Program-made: the position numbers and the translations under genes
NCBI GenBank assembly: GCA_030149025.1
Contig: JASBSH010000045.1
Location: 1-25,744 of the forward strand
Direction: 5' to 3'
From: Actinomycetales bacterium
GTDB lineage: Bacteria > Actinomycetota > Actinomycetes > Actinomycetales > BWSM-131
DNA length: 25,744 nucleotides
The notes under the pieces: generated by a model
Database searches by the model: none
What the model was told of the DNA's origin: nothing
What the model saw: only the letters and a program-made list of their open reading frames with translations
Shown here: positions 16,050-23,474 of the stretch, in pieces
Layout: each line of letters begins with the position of its first letter
Position numbering within the stretch: position 1 is the stretch's first letter

Positions 16050-16873
16050 TCCGGGTCGCGTGGGTCGCCGCGGTGGCTGCGGTGCTCACCCAGATCGCCT
16101 ACCCGCTCGTCGACGGCAACCCGGACGCCGCCACCAACCCCGCGCTCGTGACGGTCACCGTGGTCAGCGTGCTGCTGTTCGCCCTCGCGTCGGCCACCCA
16201 TGCCGCGGCGACGTTCGGGCCGGCTGCCGCCGTCCGGCTCGTCCTCGTCGTCACCGGTCTGGCCCTCGCGGCCGAGGCGGTCGGTGTCGCCACCGGGTTC
16301 CCGTTCGGCGCCTACGAGTACGCGGACACCCTCGGCCCGAAGCTGTTCGACGTGCCCCTGCTCGTCCCTGCCGCGTGGGTGATGATGGCCTACCCGTGTC
16401 TGCTTGCGGGGCGCGCGCTCACTGACCGACCCGCCCTCGCGGTGCTGGCGTCCGGCTGGCTGCTCGCCGCCTGGGACCTGTTCCTGGACCCCCAGATGGT
16501 CGCGGCCGGCCACTGGCGCTGGAGCGAGCCGGACCCGGGCCTGCCCGGGGTCGACGGCATCCCGCTGACCAACTTCGCCGGCTGGCTGCTCGTCGCCCTG
16601 GTGATCGAGCTGGCTGTGCACCTCGTGACTCCCGCCGGCTCCGTGGGGCCCGCGGGCACCGGCGGCACGGCGAGGACGAGCCGGACCGGCGTCCCGGCCC
16701 TCCTGCTCGGTTGGACCTGGCTGGGTTCCGGCCTGGCGAACCTCGTGTTCTTCGGCCGCCCGGCCGTCGCCCTCTACGGGACCCTCGCCATGGGACTGGT
16801 CGCGGCACCGGCCCTGAGGCGCGGACTGCGAGCATGGACGCCGCCACGCACGCACGCAGGCAGCCTCCGGTGA
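16046..16873 (+). CDS. cruF: CruF-type carotenoid C-1',2' hydratase
   Basis: A 275-residue integral membrane protein with about seven hydrophobic segments, matching the carotenoid biosynthesis (CruF/bisanhydrobacterioruberin hydratase) family. Recognisable stretches are GFPFGAYEYADTLGPKLFDVPLLVPAAWVMM (about residues 87-117), the WDLFLDPQMVAAGHWRW motif (about 147-163) and GIPLTNFAGWLLVA. The family adds water across the 1',2' double bond of psi-ends in acyclic or monocyclic carotenoids, producing the hydroxyl that is later glycosylated. The GTG start at 16046 overlaps the upstream stop by four bases; no separate ribosome site is needed. The stop overlaps the glycosyltransferase start the same way. 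A low-conservation Gly/Thr-rich loop lies at about residues 195-215. Confidence 0.9.
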   Translation: MIRVAWVAAVAAVLTQIAYPLVDGNPDAATNPALVTVTVVSVLLFALASATHAAATFGPAAAVRLVLVVTGLALAAEAVGVATGFPFGAYEYADTLGPKLFDVPLLVPAAWVMMAYPCLLAGRALTDRPALAVLASGWLLAAWDLFLDPQMVAAGHWRWSEPDPGLPGVDGIPLTNFAGWLLVALVIELAVHLVTPAGSVGPAGTGGTARTSRTGVPALLLGWTWLGSGLANLVFFGRPAVALYGTLAMGLVAAPALRRGLRAWTPPRTHAGSLR

Positions 16874-18021
16874 GTGCCCCGAGGGCGGGGTCGCGCCGGC
16901 GCACGGCCGCGCGCACGGCCGCGCGCATGGCCGCGGCGACCGCCGTCGCCCTCACCGCCCACACCGCGGTGAACGTGCGCCGTCTGCGCACCCCCGGCCA
17001 CCCGCGCGGGCCGATCCCCGAACGGGTGAGCGTCCTGCTGCCGGTGCGTGACGAGGCCGAACGCGTCGGGCAGTGCCTGTCCTGCCTGCTCGCCCAGCGC
17101 GACGTGCCGCAGCTGGAGATCCTCGTGCTCGACGACGGCAGCACCGACGGCACCGCGGACGTCGTGAAGGCCACCTCCGCCGGTGATCCCCGGGTGACGC
17201 TGCTGCACGGTGTCGAGCCACCTCCCGGATGGTTGGGCAAACCGCACGCGTGCCACCAGCTCGCACGGGCCGCGACCGGGTCGGTGCTCGTGTTCGTGGA
17301 CGCGGACGTACTGCTCGAACCGCACGCCGTGGCGGCCACCGTCCAGCAGCTGCGCGACCTCGGTCTCGACCTCGTCTCGCCCTACCCGGGGCAGGTGGCG
17401 GTCACGGTGGCCGAACGGCTGGTGCAGCCGCTGCTGCAGTGGTCCTGGCTCACCACGCTGCCGCTACCCCTGGCCGAGCGCAGCACCCGTCCCTCGCTCG
17501 CCGCCGCCAACGGCCAGCTGCTGGCCGTCGACGCGGCCGCGTACGAACGCGCCGGCGGTCACGCCGCCGTCCGCGACCAGGTGCTGGACGATCTGGCCCT
17601 CCTCCGAGCGGTCAAGAGGGCCGGCGGGCGGGGCACGGTGGCCGACGGGACCGCCCTGGCGACCTGCAGGATGTACACCTGCTGGGCCGAGCTTCGCGAC
17701 GGCTACAGCAAGTCCCTCGGCGCGGGCTTCGGCTCGCCCCCCGGGGCGGTCGCGGTCGTGGGCGCACTCGGCGCCATCTACGTGCTGCCGGCCGCGGCCG
17801 CGCTGGCGGGCAGTCCCGCCGGCCTGGCCGGTTACGCCGCCGGGGTGCTCGGACGGGTGCTGACAGCCCGGCGCACCGGCGGCCGCGTCGTGCCGGACGC
17901 GCTCGCCCACCCGCTGTCGGTCGCGGTCCTCGGCTACCTGACCCTACGCTCCCTGGTCGTGCGACACAAAGGCACCGCGACCTGGAAGGGTCGCCCCGTC
18001 ACCACGGGCGTGACGCCGTGA
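16870..18021 (+). CDS. Family 2 glycosyltransferase, probably carotenoid-specific (CruC/CruG-like)
   Basis: A 383-residue GT2 enzyme. An N-terminal Ala/Arg-rich membrane segment (about residues 15-35) precedes the catalytic domain: RVSVLLPVRDEAERV, DDGS (88-91) and the metal-binding DAD (144-146). The acceptor-side stretch is DQVLDDLALLRAVKRAGG, with CWAELRDGYSKSLGAG after it. Two C-terminal hydrophobic segments (about 295-320 and 345-365) anchor it. The overall form resembles hydroxychlorobactene and 2'-OH glycosyltransferases of carotenoid clusters; the sugar is unknown. I chose the GTG at 16870, which overlaps the cruF stop by four bases like the other genes here; ATG 16834 would give a 40-bp overlap. 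A 12-bp tandem repeat lies just after the start. Confidence 0.85.
   Translation: MSAPRAGSRRRTAARTAARMAAATAVALTAHTAVNVRRLRTPGHPRGPIPERVSVLLPVRDEAERVGQCLSCLLAQRDVPQLEILVLDDGSTDGTADVVKATSAGDPRVTLLHGVEPPPGWLGKPHACHQLARAATGSVLVFVDADVLLEPHAVAATVQQLRDLGLDLVSPYPGQVAVTVAERLVQPLLQWSWLTTLPLPLAERSTRPSLAAANGQLLAVDAAAYERAGGHAAVRDQVLDDLALLRAVKRAGGRGTVADGTALATCRMYTCWAELRDGYSKSLGAGFGSPPGAVAVVGALGAIYVLPAAAALAGSPAGLAGYAAGVLGRVLTARRTGGRVVPDALAHPLSVAVLGYLTLRSLVVRHKGTATWKGRPVTTGVTP
16901..16936 (+). repeat. Three 12-bp tandem repeats at the start of the GT2 gene
   Basis: GCACGGCCGCGC occurs at 16901 and 16913 and, with two changes, at 16925. It encodes the TAARTAARMAA stretch at the N-terminus, so copy number can change without shifting the frame. 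Confidence 0.8.
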
Positions 18022-19646
18022 CCGGGACGTCCGGGGCGCGAGTGGTGGTCATCGGCGCGGGCATGGGAGGTCTCGCGACCGCCGCCCGGCTCGCCGCCGC
18101 CGGCCACCGCGTCACCGTGGTCGAGCAGGCGCCCACGGTCGGCGGCAAGGTCGGCTGGTTCAGCCGGGAGGGGTTCGGGTTCGACACCGGGCCGAGCCTG
18201 CTCACCCTCCCCGGCGTCTACCGGGACCTGTTCAGCGCCACCGGGACCCCGCTGGAGCAGCACGTCGACCTGGTCCCGCTCGATCCCGCCTGCCGGTACC
18301 GGCTCTCCGACGGGACCTGGTTCGACCTGCCCGGCGCGGTCCGTGCGGGCGCGCAGCCCGGTACCGACGATCCGGACGCCGGCCACGCAGCCGGTGTCGC
18401 CACCGCACTGGACACTGCCCTCGGCGCGGGCGCCGGGAGGCAGTGGCTCGCGGTCCTGGACCGCAGCTGCCGGATGTGGGAGGCGAGCCGGGACGCCGTC
18501 CTGAGGCGCCCGCTCAGAGGCGCCGCCACGTTGGCCCGGTACGCGACCCGCCTGGATGACCTCCGCACGATCGCGCCGTGGTTGTCGATCCGGGACCTGG
18601 GCCGACGAATGCTCCCGGACGCCCGGCTTCGGCCGCTGCTCGACCGGTACGCCACCTACAGCGGGTCCGATCCCCGCCAGGCCCCGGCTGTGCTGGCCAC
18701 AGCCGCCTGGGTCGAGCACGCTTTCGGGTCCTGGTACGTGCGCGGGGGGATCCGCCGGCTCGGCGACGCCGTCCACGAACGGGCCCTGGCCCTCGGCACC
18801 GACGTCCGCACCGGCGTCGCGGTCACCGAGGTGATGCTCGACGGCGCCAGCGTGGCGGGCGTGCGGCTCGCCACCGGGGAGCAGGTAGCCGCCGACGTCG
18901 TCGTCAGCGCGGTCGACGTCGCGCACCTCGTCCGGGACCTGCTCCCCCACGGGGACAGGCACCGGGCCGGAGCCGGACGCCTTCGCCGCGGGACGCCGTC
19001 CATGTCCGGGTTCGTCATGTTGCTCGCGCTGAAGGGCCGCACGCCGATGCTGAGCCACCACACGGTGATGTTCCCCGCGGACTACGACGACGAGTTCGAC
19101 TCCGTCTTCGGGACCGGCCGGCAGACCGGCCGGCCGCGGCCCGTGCCGGACCCGGCGGTCTACATCAGCGCGCCGGACGACCCGGCCACGCGGCCGGACG
19201 ACGTCCACGAGGCCTGGTTCGTGCTGGTGAACGCACCGCGCCACTGCCCCCACGACCCGGCCGCCGGCGTGGACTGGCGGGCGAGGGACGGAGCGGGCGT
19301 CCCGCTGGCCGAGTCGTACGCCGACCACCTGCTGGAGGTGATGGCGCGCCGGGGGCTGGACGTCCGCGACCGGCTGCTGTGGCGTCAGGTGCGCACCCCC
19401 GCGGACCTGGAGGAGCAGACCGGCAGCGTCGGCGGGTCGATTTACGGCAGCTCGGGCAACGGTGCGCGGTCGGCGTTCCTGCGACCGGCCAACACGACGA
19501 GCATCCGCGGGCTCTACCTGACCGGTGGCTCCGCCCACCCGGGCGGCGGGCTGCCCCTGGTCGCCCTCTCCGCGGAGATCGTCGCCGGTCTGGTCGACGG
19601 CTTTCTGGGCGGCCGGGCCGGTTCCCCGAACACCATGCGCACGTAG
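18018..19646 (+). CDS. CrtI/CrtD-type carotenoid desaturase (probably 3',4'-desaturase)
   Basis: A 542-residue FAD-dependent amine-oxidase-fold enzyme. The dinucleotide-binding motif is VVVIGAGMGGLATAARLAAAG (about residues 9-29), then GGKVGWFSREGFGFDTGPSLLTLP. The C-terminal FAD motif is GLYLTGGSAHPGGGLPLV. It is clearly distinct from the crtI at 23471, whose end reads VVFAGSGTIPGVGVPMVL. The HPGGG ending and the pairing with CruF point to a CrtD-like enzyme that desaturates a hydrated end group, but CrtO-like or another function is possible. The GTG at 18018 overlaps the GT2 stop (GTGA). Its last 133 bp are antisense to the acyltransferase coding region. Confidence 0.85.
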   Translation: MTGTSGARVVVIGAGMGGLATAARLAAAGHRVTVVEQAPTVGGKVGWFSREGFGFDTGPSLLTLPGVYRDLFSATGTPLEQHVDLVPLDPACRYRLSDGTWFDLPGAVRAGAQPGTDDPDAGHAAGVATALDTALGAGAGRQWLAVLDRSCRMWEASRDAVLRRPLRGAATLARYATRLDDLRTIAPWLSIRDLGRRMLPDARLRPLLDRYATYSGSDPRQAPAVLATAAWVEHAFGSWYVRGGIRRLGDAVHERALALGTDVRTGVAVTEVMLDGASVAGVRLATGEQVAADVVVSAVDVAHLVRDLLPHGDRHRAGAGRLRRGTPSMSGFVMLLALKGRTPMLSHHTVMFPADYDDEFDSVFGTGRQTGRPRPVPDPAVYISAPDDPATRPDDVHEAWFVLVNAPRHCPHDPAAGVDWRARDGAGVPLAESYADHLLEVMARRGLDVRDRLLWRQVRTPADLEEQTGSVGGSIYGSSGNGARSAFLRPANTTSIRGLYLTGGSAHPGGGLPLVALSAEIVAGLVDGFLGGRAGSPNTMRT

Positions 19647-20683
19647 GGGATCTTCAGCAGCACCCAGGTGATGACGGCCGACACCACCGAGTAGGCGGAG
19701 GTCAGCACCACCGCCGACACGGCCACCCCGAGCAGGGTGTTCGGCACCCCGATCACGGTCCGGAACCCGTACACCAGAGCGCCGTGGACGAGGAAGACAC
19801 CGAACGCCAGCGGGGCGACGGGACGCAGCCACCGGTCGCTCCACCCGTTCTGCTCGCGGAACGCCAGGTGCAGCAGCAGGAACGCGGTGATCGACATGAC
19901 GACCACCGTCGGCGACAGGAACCCGTACGCGTAGCGGCCTACCGCGCCGAAGTCGGCTACCGCCGCGAGCAGCGCCGTGACGGCCACGGAGAGGACGAAC
20001 AGCGATGCGGACCAGGCGATGCCACGTGTGGTCAGCAGCACGTCGCGCAGCACCCAGCCGAGGACGTAGTACCCGACGAACGGCAGGAACCGCGTGGCGA
20101 GGTTCGGTTCACCGATGCCGCCGAGGTAGCTGGTCACCTGGTCGACGAGGCCGAGGCCGAGCAGGACCACGCCGAACCCGAGCTGCATCCGCCAGGTCGC
20201 GTGGCGGGTGAACACCTTGAGGAACGGCGTGATGAGCACCAGACCGGCCAGCACGTAGAGGAAGTACAGCTGCAGGAACGGGGCGCCGCGGGCGATGTCC
20301 GAGGCCGCCTGGCCCGGGGTGAGCCCGGGGTTGAGCACCAGGCGGCGGAACAGCAGGTAGACGGCGGTCCAGAACACCAACGGGATGCCGATCCGCTGCC
20401 ACCGCTTGCGGTAGAAGGAGCGCGGGCGCGAGACCCTCGCCGGGTCGAGCGCCAGCGCCCCGCTGATCATGAGGAACACGGGGACGGACCAGCGGCTGGC
20501 CGAGTTCAGCAGGTTCGCCAGCCACCAGCCGGCTTCGCCGATCCTCATGCCGCGGCCTTCGACGGTGGGCGCCAGGACGTGGATGAGCACCACCGCTCCG
20601 ATCGCCAGCACCCGCGAGGCGTCCATCCACCGGGTTCGGGTCCGCGGTGGCGGTGCCTCGGGGATCGCGTCGATGGCGCTCAC
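19514..20683 (-). CDS. Acyltransferase-3 family membrane protein
   Basis: A 389-residue protein with about ten hydrophobic helices. It has the acyltransferase-3 opening RWMDASRVLAIGAVVLIHVLAP (conserved His) and SVPVFLMISGALAL, the family's active-site region. This family O-acylates sugars, lipids or antibiotics at the membrane. The GTG at 20683 has GGGGAGG seven bases upstream and overlaps the upstream stop by four bases. The last 43 or so residues (after KIPYVRMVFG) are Pro/Arg-rich, lack helix character and are encoded antisense to the conserved C-terminus of the desaturase. Whether it acylates the glycosylated carotenoid is only a suggestion from proximity; it is co-oriented with metF. 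Confidence 0.88.
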   Translation of the reverse strand: MSAIDAIPEAPPPRTRTRWMDASRVLAIGAVVLIHVLAPTVEGRGMRIGEAGWWLANLLNSASRWSVPVFLMISGALALDPARVSRPRSFYRKRWQRIGIPLVFWTAVYLLFRRLVLNPGLTPGQAASDIARGAPFLQLYFLYVLAGLVLITPFLKVFTRHATWRMQLGFGVVLLGLGLVDQVTSYLGGIGEPNLATRFLPFVGYYVLGWVLRDVLLTTRGIAWSASLFVLSVAVTALLAAVADFGAVGRYAYGFLSPTVVVMSITAFLLLHLAFREQNGWSDRWLRPVAPLAFGVFLVHGALVYGFRTVIGVPNTLLGVAVSAVVLTSAYSVVSAVITWVLLKIPYVRMVFGEPARPPRKPSTRPATISAERATRGSPPPGWAEPPVR

Positions 20684-21333
20684 CCCGGCAGCCTCCCCGA
20701 TCTCGAGACGAACTGCACGAGCGAGGCCGCGCCGAGCAGCGCCCACGACGCGGCGCCGATGGCGGCCCAGGGGCCGGCATCCGCGGGCCACAGGGCGGCG
20801 CCGAACGAGAACATCACGGTGACGGCCACTCTCGTGGGCCGCTCCGCGACGGTCAGGACGACGCTCGACGTGTGCGCCCGCTCCCGCAGGTACTCCAGCA
20901 GCCACGAGCTTCCGACCGCCGCGATCGCCAGGGAGACGGGAGCGCCCAGCACCCACAGCACCGCTGCGAAGGCGGCTTCGGTGACCCGGTCGCAACCGGC
21001 GTCGAGCAGCGCACCCCGCCTCGACGCCGTCCCCGTCATGATCGCGACGGCACCGTCAAGCCCGTCCGCGAGCGCCGACACCCCGACCAGCACCGGCACG
21101 AGCAGCAGCCAGCCGCGCTGGTCGCTGCGGCCGGCGAACGCGGGTACCAGCGCGAGGACGGCGAGGGCGAGCCCCGCGAGCGTGACCGCGGACGGCGGCA
21201 CACCGGTGCGCGCGAGCGGTCGCGCCACCGTCCCGATCAGCCGCAACCAGCCGGTGACGAGTCTGCCGCCGCCATCCGGGTCGAGCCCGTGCCCGGCCCG
21301 CCAGGTAGCGGCGAAGTCGTCGCCAGTGCTCAA
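20680..21333 (-). CDS. CDP-alcohol phosphatidyltransferase family protein
   Basis: A 217-residue membrane enzyme with about six helices. The family motif D-x2-DG-x2-AR-x8-G-x3-D-x3-D is present as DGLDG...ALLDAGCD, with the usual Arg replaced by Ile (AVAI). All four aspartates are kept. The product lipid (for example a phosphatidylglycerol- or inositol-type compound) cannot be read. The start is the TTG at 21333, overlapping the metF stop (TTGA); it gives MSTGDDFAATWRAGHG, which resembles related actinobacterial N-termini, but the ribosome site is poor. An in-frame GTG 24 codons later is the alternative. It is followed by the acyltransferase with a GTGA overlap. Confidence 0.85.
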   Translation of the reverse strand: MSTGDDFAATWRAGHGLDPDGGGRLVTGWLRLIGTVARPLARTGVPPSAVTLAGLALAVLALVPAFAGRSDQRGWLLLVPVLVGVSALADGLDGAVAIMTGTASRRGALLDAGCDRVTEAAFAAVLWVLGAPVSLAIAAVGSSWLLEYLRERAHTSSVVLTVAERPTRVAVTVMFSFGAALWPADAGPWAAIGAASWALLGAASLVQFVSRSGRLPG

Positions 21334-22280
21334 GGGAGCGCCCGGTCGGCTCCGCGGCGCGTCGGCAGACCCAGAGCCCGGTAGATCTCGAGCGTCGCGG
21401 TGGAGCGGTTCAGCGTGTAGAAGTGCAGGCCGGGCGCGCCGCCGGAAAGCAGGTCGTCGGCAAGCTCCGTCGCGGCCTCCATGCCGACGGCACGGACCGC
21501 AGCTGGGTCCTCGGCGACTTCGTGCAGACGCCGAGTAAGCTTCTCGGGCACCGGCGTTCCGGACAGCACGGCGAACCGCTCGATCTGCGCCAGGTTCGTG
21601 ATCGGCATGAGGCCCGGGATGATCGGGATCGTGGCGCTGTGGCGCTCGGCCCGCTCCAGCAGCCGGAAGTAGGCGCCGGCGTCGAAGAACAGCTGCGTGA
21701 TGGCGAACCTCGCCCCGGCCTCGGCCTTCATCGCCAGCACCCGCGCGTCGTGCTCGAGGTCCGGCGACTCGGGGTGCCGGTAGGGCGAGGTGGCGACGCC
21801 GACGTCGAAGCGGCCGAGGCGCCGCACGAGCCGGACCAGGTCCACGGCGTGGTCCAACCCGCTCGGGTGCGCCGTCCACGGCCGGCCCGGCCCGCCGGGC
21901 GGGTCACCGCGCAGCGCGAGGATGTTCCGCACGCCGGCGGCGGCGTACTGCCCCACGACGCCGCGAAGATCGGACGTGGACGCCGACACGCACGTCAGGT
22001 GCCCCACCGGCGTCAGCGTGGTGTCGGCCGCGATCCGGCCGGTGATGCGCACCGTGCGGTCCCTGGTGGAGCCACCGGCGCCGTAGGTGACCGACACGAA
22101 CGTCGGCGCCAGCGCCTCGAGGCGGCGGATGGAGACCCAGAGCGCCTCCTCGCCCGCGTCGTCCTTCGGGGGGAAGAACTCGAACGAGAACGACCGGCCC
22201 CCGCCCGCGAGCAGCTCGCTGATGGACTCCACCAGGGTCGGGCTGCCGTCGTCCATCGTCGTCGGAATACCGAGCGCCAC
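21330..22280 (-). CDS. metF: 5,10-methylenetetrahydrofolate reductase (MetF)
   Basis: A 316-residue TIM-barrel flavoenzyme that reduces 5,10-methylene-THF to 5-methyl-THF for methionine synthesis. Family features: FSFEFFPPKDDAGEEALW (about residues 29-46, containing the catalytic Glu), FVSVTYGAGGSTRDRT, HLTCVSAS, NILALRGDPP (about 123-132), FAITQLFFD and PGLMPI. The start is the GTG at 22280, without a ribosome site but with TACCCT six bases upstream, so probably leaderless; ATG 22256 is the alternative. It heads a minus-strand operon with the phosphatidyltransferase and acyltransferase, and is divergent from the polyprenyl synthase. This pairing resembles Rv2172c-Rv2173 of M. tuberculosis. 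Confidence 0.95.
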   Translation of the reverse strand: MALGIPTTMDDGSPTLVESISELLAGGGRSFSFEFFPPKDDAGEEALWVSIRRLEALAPTFVSVTYGAGGSTRDRTVRITGRIAADTTLTPVGHLTCVSASTSDLRGVVGQYAAAGVRNILALRGDPPGGPGRPWTAHPSGLDHAVDLVRLVRRLGRFDVGVATSPYRHPESPDLEHDARVLAMKAEAGARFAITQLFFDAGAYFRLLERAERHSATIPIIPGLMPITNLAQIERFAVLSGTPVPEKLTRRLHEVAEDPAAVRAVGMEAATELADDLLSGGAPGLHFYTLNRSTATLEIYRALGLPTRRGADRALP

Positions 22281-22286
22281 GCCCCC

Positions 22287-22292
22287 AGGGTA
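22287..22292 (-). promoter_or_regulatory. Likely leaderless -10 of metF
   Basis: TACCCT on the minus strand ends six bases before GTG 22280. The 78-bp gap to the divergent prenyl synthase gene leaves room for only short, overlapping promoters. Confidence 0.5.
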
Positions 22293-22346
22293 GGGGGGTG
22301 GGCCCGGCACCTCAGCCGGGGCGACTCCCCGCCGTCCGTCGCGGCA

Positions 22347-22352
22347 TAGGCT
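22347..22352 (+). promoter_or_regulatory. Likely leaderless -10 of the polyprenyl synthase-crtI operon
   Basis: TAGGCT ends six bases before GTG 22359, and no Shine-Dalgarno sequence is present. The -35 was not recognisable. Confidence 0.45.
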
Positions 22353-22358
22353 CCAGGC

Positions 22359-23474
22359 GTGGTGCCGGTTAACCCCCTGGACGTGGCCGACCTGCGTGAG
22401 CGGGTGCAGATGCTGCTCGACCGCCTGCTGGAGCACCAGCGTGAGGTGGTCGGCGAGGTATCCGGAGAGTGCCTGCCGCTCGTCGACGCTGTCGCCGAGC
22501 TGATGGCCGGTGGCAAGCGGCTGCGACCGGCGTTCTGCTACTGGGGCTGGCGGGGGGCGGGACGACCGGACGGCGACCTGCCGCTGGGGCTCGCCGCTTC
22601 GCTGGAGCTGTTCCAGGCCGCCGCACTGCTCCACGACGACGTGATGGACCGTTCGGACACCCGCCGCGGGCGGGCCGCGATGCACAAGGCGTTCGCGAAC
22701 GCGCACCTGGAGTTCGGCTGGGGAGGTGACTCGGACCAGTTCGGCAGCGCGGCGGCGATCCTGGCCGGCGACCTGTGCCTGTCCTGGAGCGACGAGCTGT
22801 TCACCACCACCCTCGCCGAGCACGCCGGTGCCTCGGGTGCCAGACCCGCCCAGGCCCGTGCCGCGAAGGTGGTGTTCGACCGGATGCGCACACAGCTGAT
22901 GGCCGGGCAGTACCTGGATGTGTGGGCGCAGGCGGCCGGCGGGGACCACGTCCGGCGTCGTGGCTCGTCGGTGGAGCTGTCCCGCCGGGTGATCCGGTTC
23001 AAGTCCGCGAAGTACACGATCGAGCACCCCCTGCTCATCGGTGGCACGCTCGCCGGGGCCTCCGGCCGGCTGCTGGAGGCGTACAGCCGCTACGGCCTGG
23101 CGCTCGGTGAGGCGTTCCAGCTGCGCGATGACGTGCTGGGAGTGTTCGGCGACCCGGCGCAGACGGGCAAACCGGCCGGGGACGACCTGCGGGAGGGTAA
23201 GCGGACCGTCCTGCTCGGCCTGGCGGAGGAGCGGGCGGACGCCCACGACCGGCGGCTGCTCGCGGAAGCCGTCGGCTCCCTTGACCTGGACGACGACGCG
23301 GTCGACGCACTGCGCGCCGTGTTCGAGCGCAGCGGCGCCCTGGCGGAGACCGAGCGCATGATCGCCGACGGCACGAAGCGTGCGGTGGAGGCGTTGTCCG
23401 TTCCCGACCTGGACGAGGAGTCGCGCCGTGTGCTGACCGACCTCGCCGCCACCGCCACGGCGAGGAGCGCGTGA
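22359..23474 (+). CDS. idsA2: Polyprenyl diphosphate synthase, probably GGPP synthase (IdsA2/CrtE-like)
   Basis: A 371-residue trans-prenyltransferase that condenses IPP onto allylic diphosphates. The first aspartate-rich motif is DDVMD (residues 93-97) in LLHDDVMDRSDTRRGRAAMH; the second begins at Asp257-Asp258 (LRDDVLGVFGD). GGKRLRP (about 51-57) binds diphosphate. Small residues (Ala) at positions -4 and -5 before the first motif fit a C20 or longer product, but chain length is not proven. The start is the GTG at 22359, leaderless-like; a second GTG follows immediately. Its stop overlaps the crtI start (GTGA), so GGPP production is coupled to carotenoid desaturation. Confidence 0.92.
   Translation: MVPVNPLDVADLRERVQMLLDRLLEHQREVVGEVSGECLPLVDAVAELMAGGKRLRPAFCYWGWRGAGRPDGDLPLGLAASLELFQAAALLHDDVMDRSDTRRGRAAMHKAFANAHLEFGWGGDSDQFGSAAAILAGDLCLSWSDELFTTTLAEHAGASGARPAQARAAKVVFDRMRTQLMAGQYLDVWAQAAGGDHVRRRGSSVELSRRVIRFKSAKYTIEHPLLIGGTLAGASGRLLEAYSRYGLALGEAFQLRDDVLGVFGDPAQTGKPAGDDLREGKRTVLLGLAEERADAHDRRLLAEAVGSLDLDDDAVDALRAVFERSGALAETERMIADGTKRAVEALSVPDLDEESRRVLTDLAATATARSA

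Noticed and set aside
19514..20683. Acyltransferase named as a carotenoid-glycoside acyltransferase
   Set aside because: It is on the opposite strand in the metF operon; proximity alone does not fix its substrate.
18578..21538. 986-residue open frame on the plus strand
   Set aside because: It overlaps the desaturase in another frame and is antisense to the acyltransferase and phosphatidyltransferase. It shows no motif.
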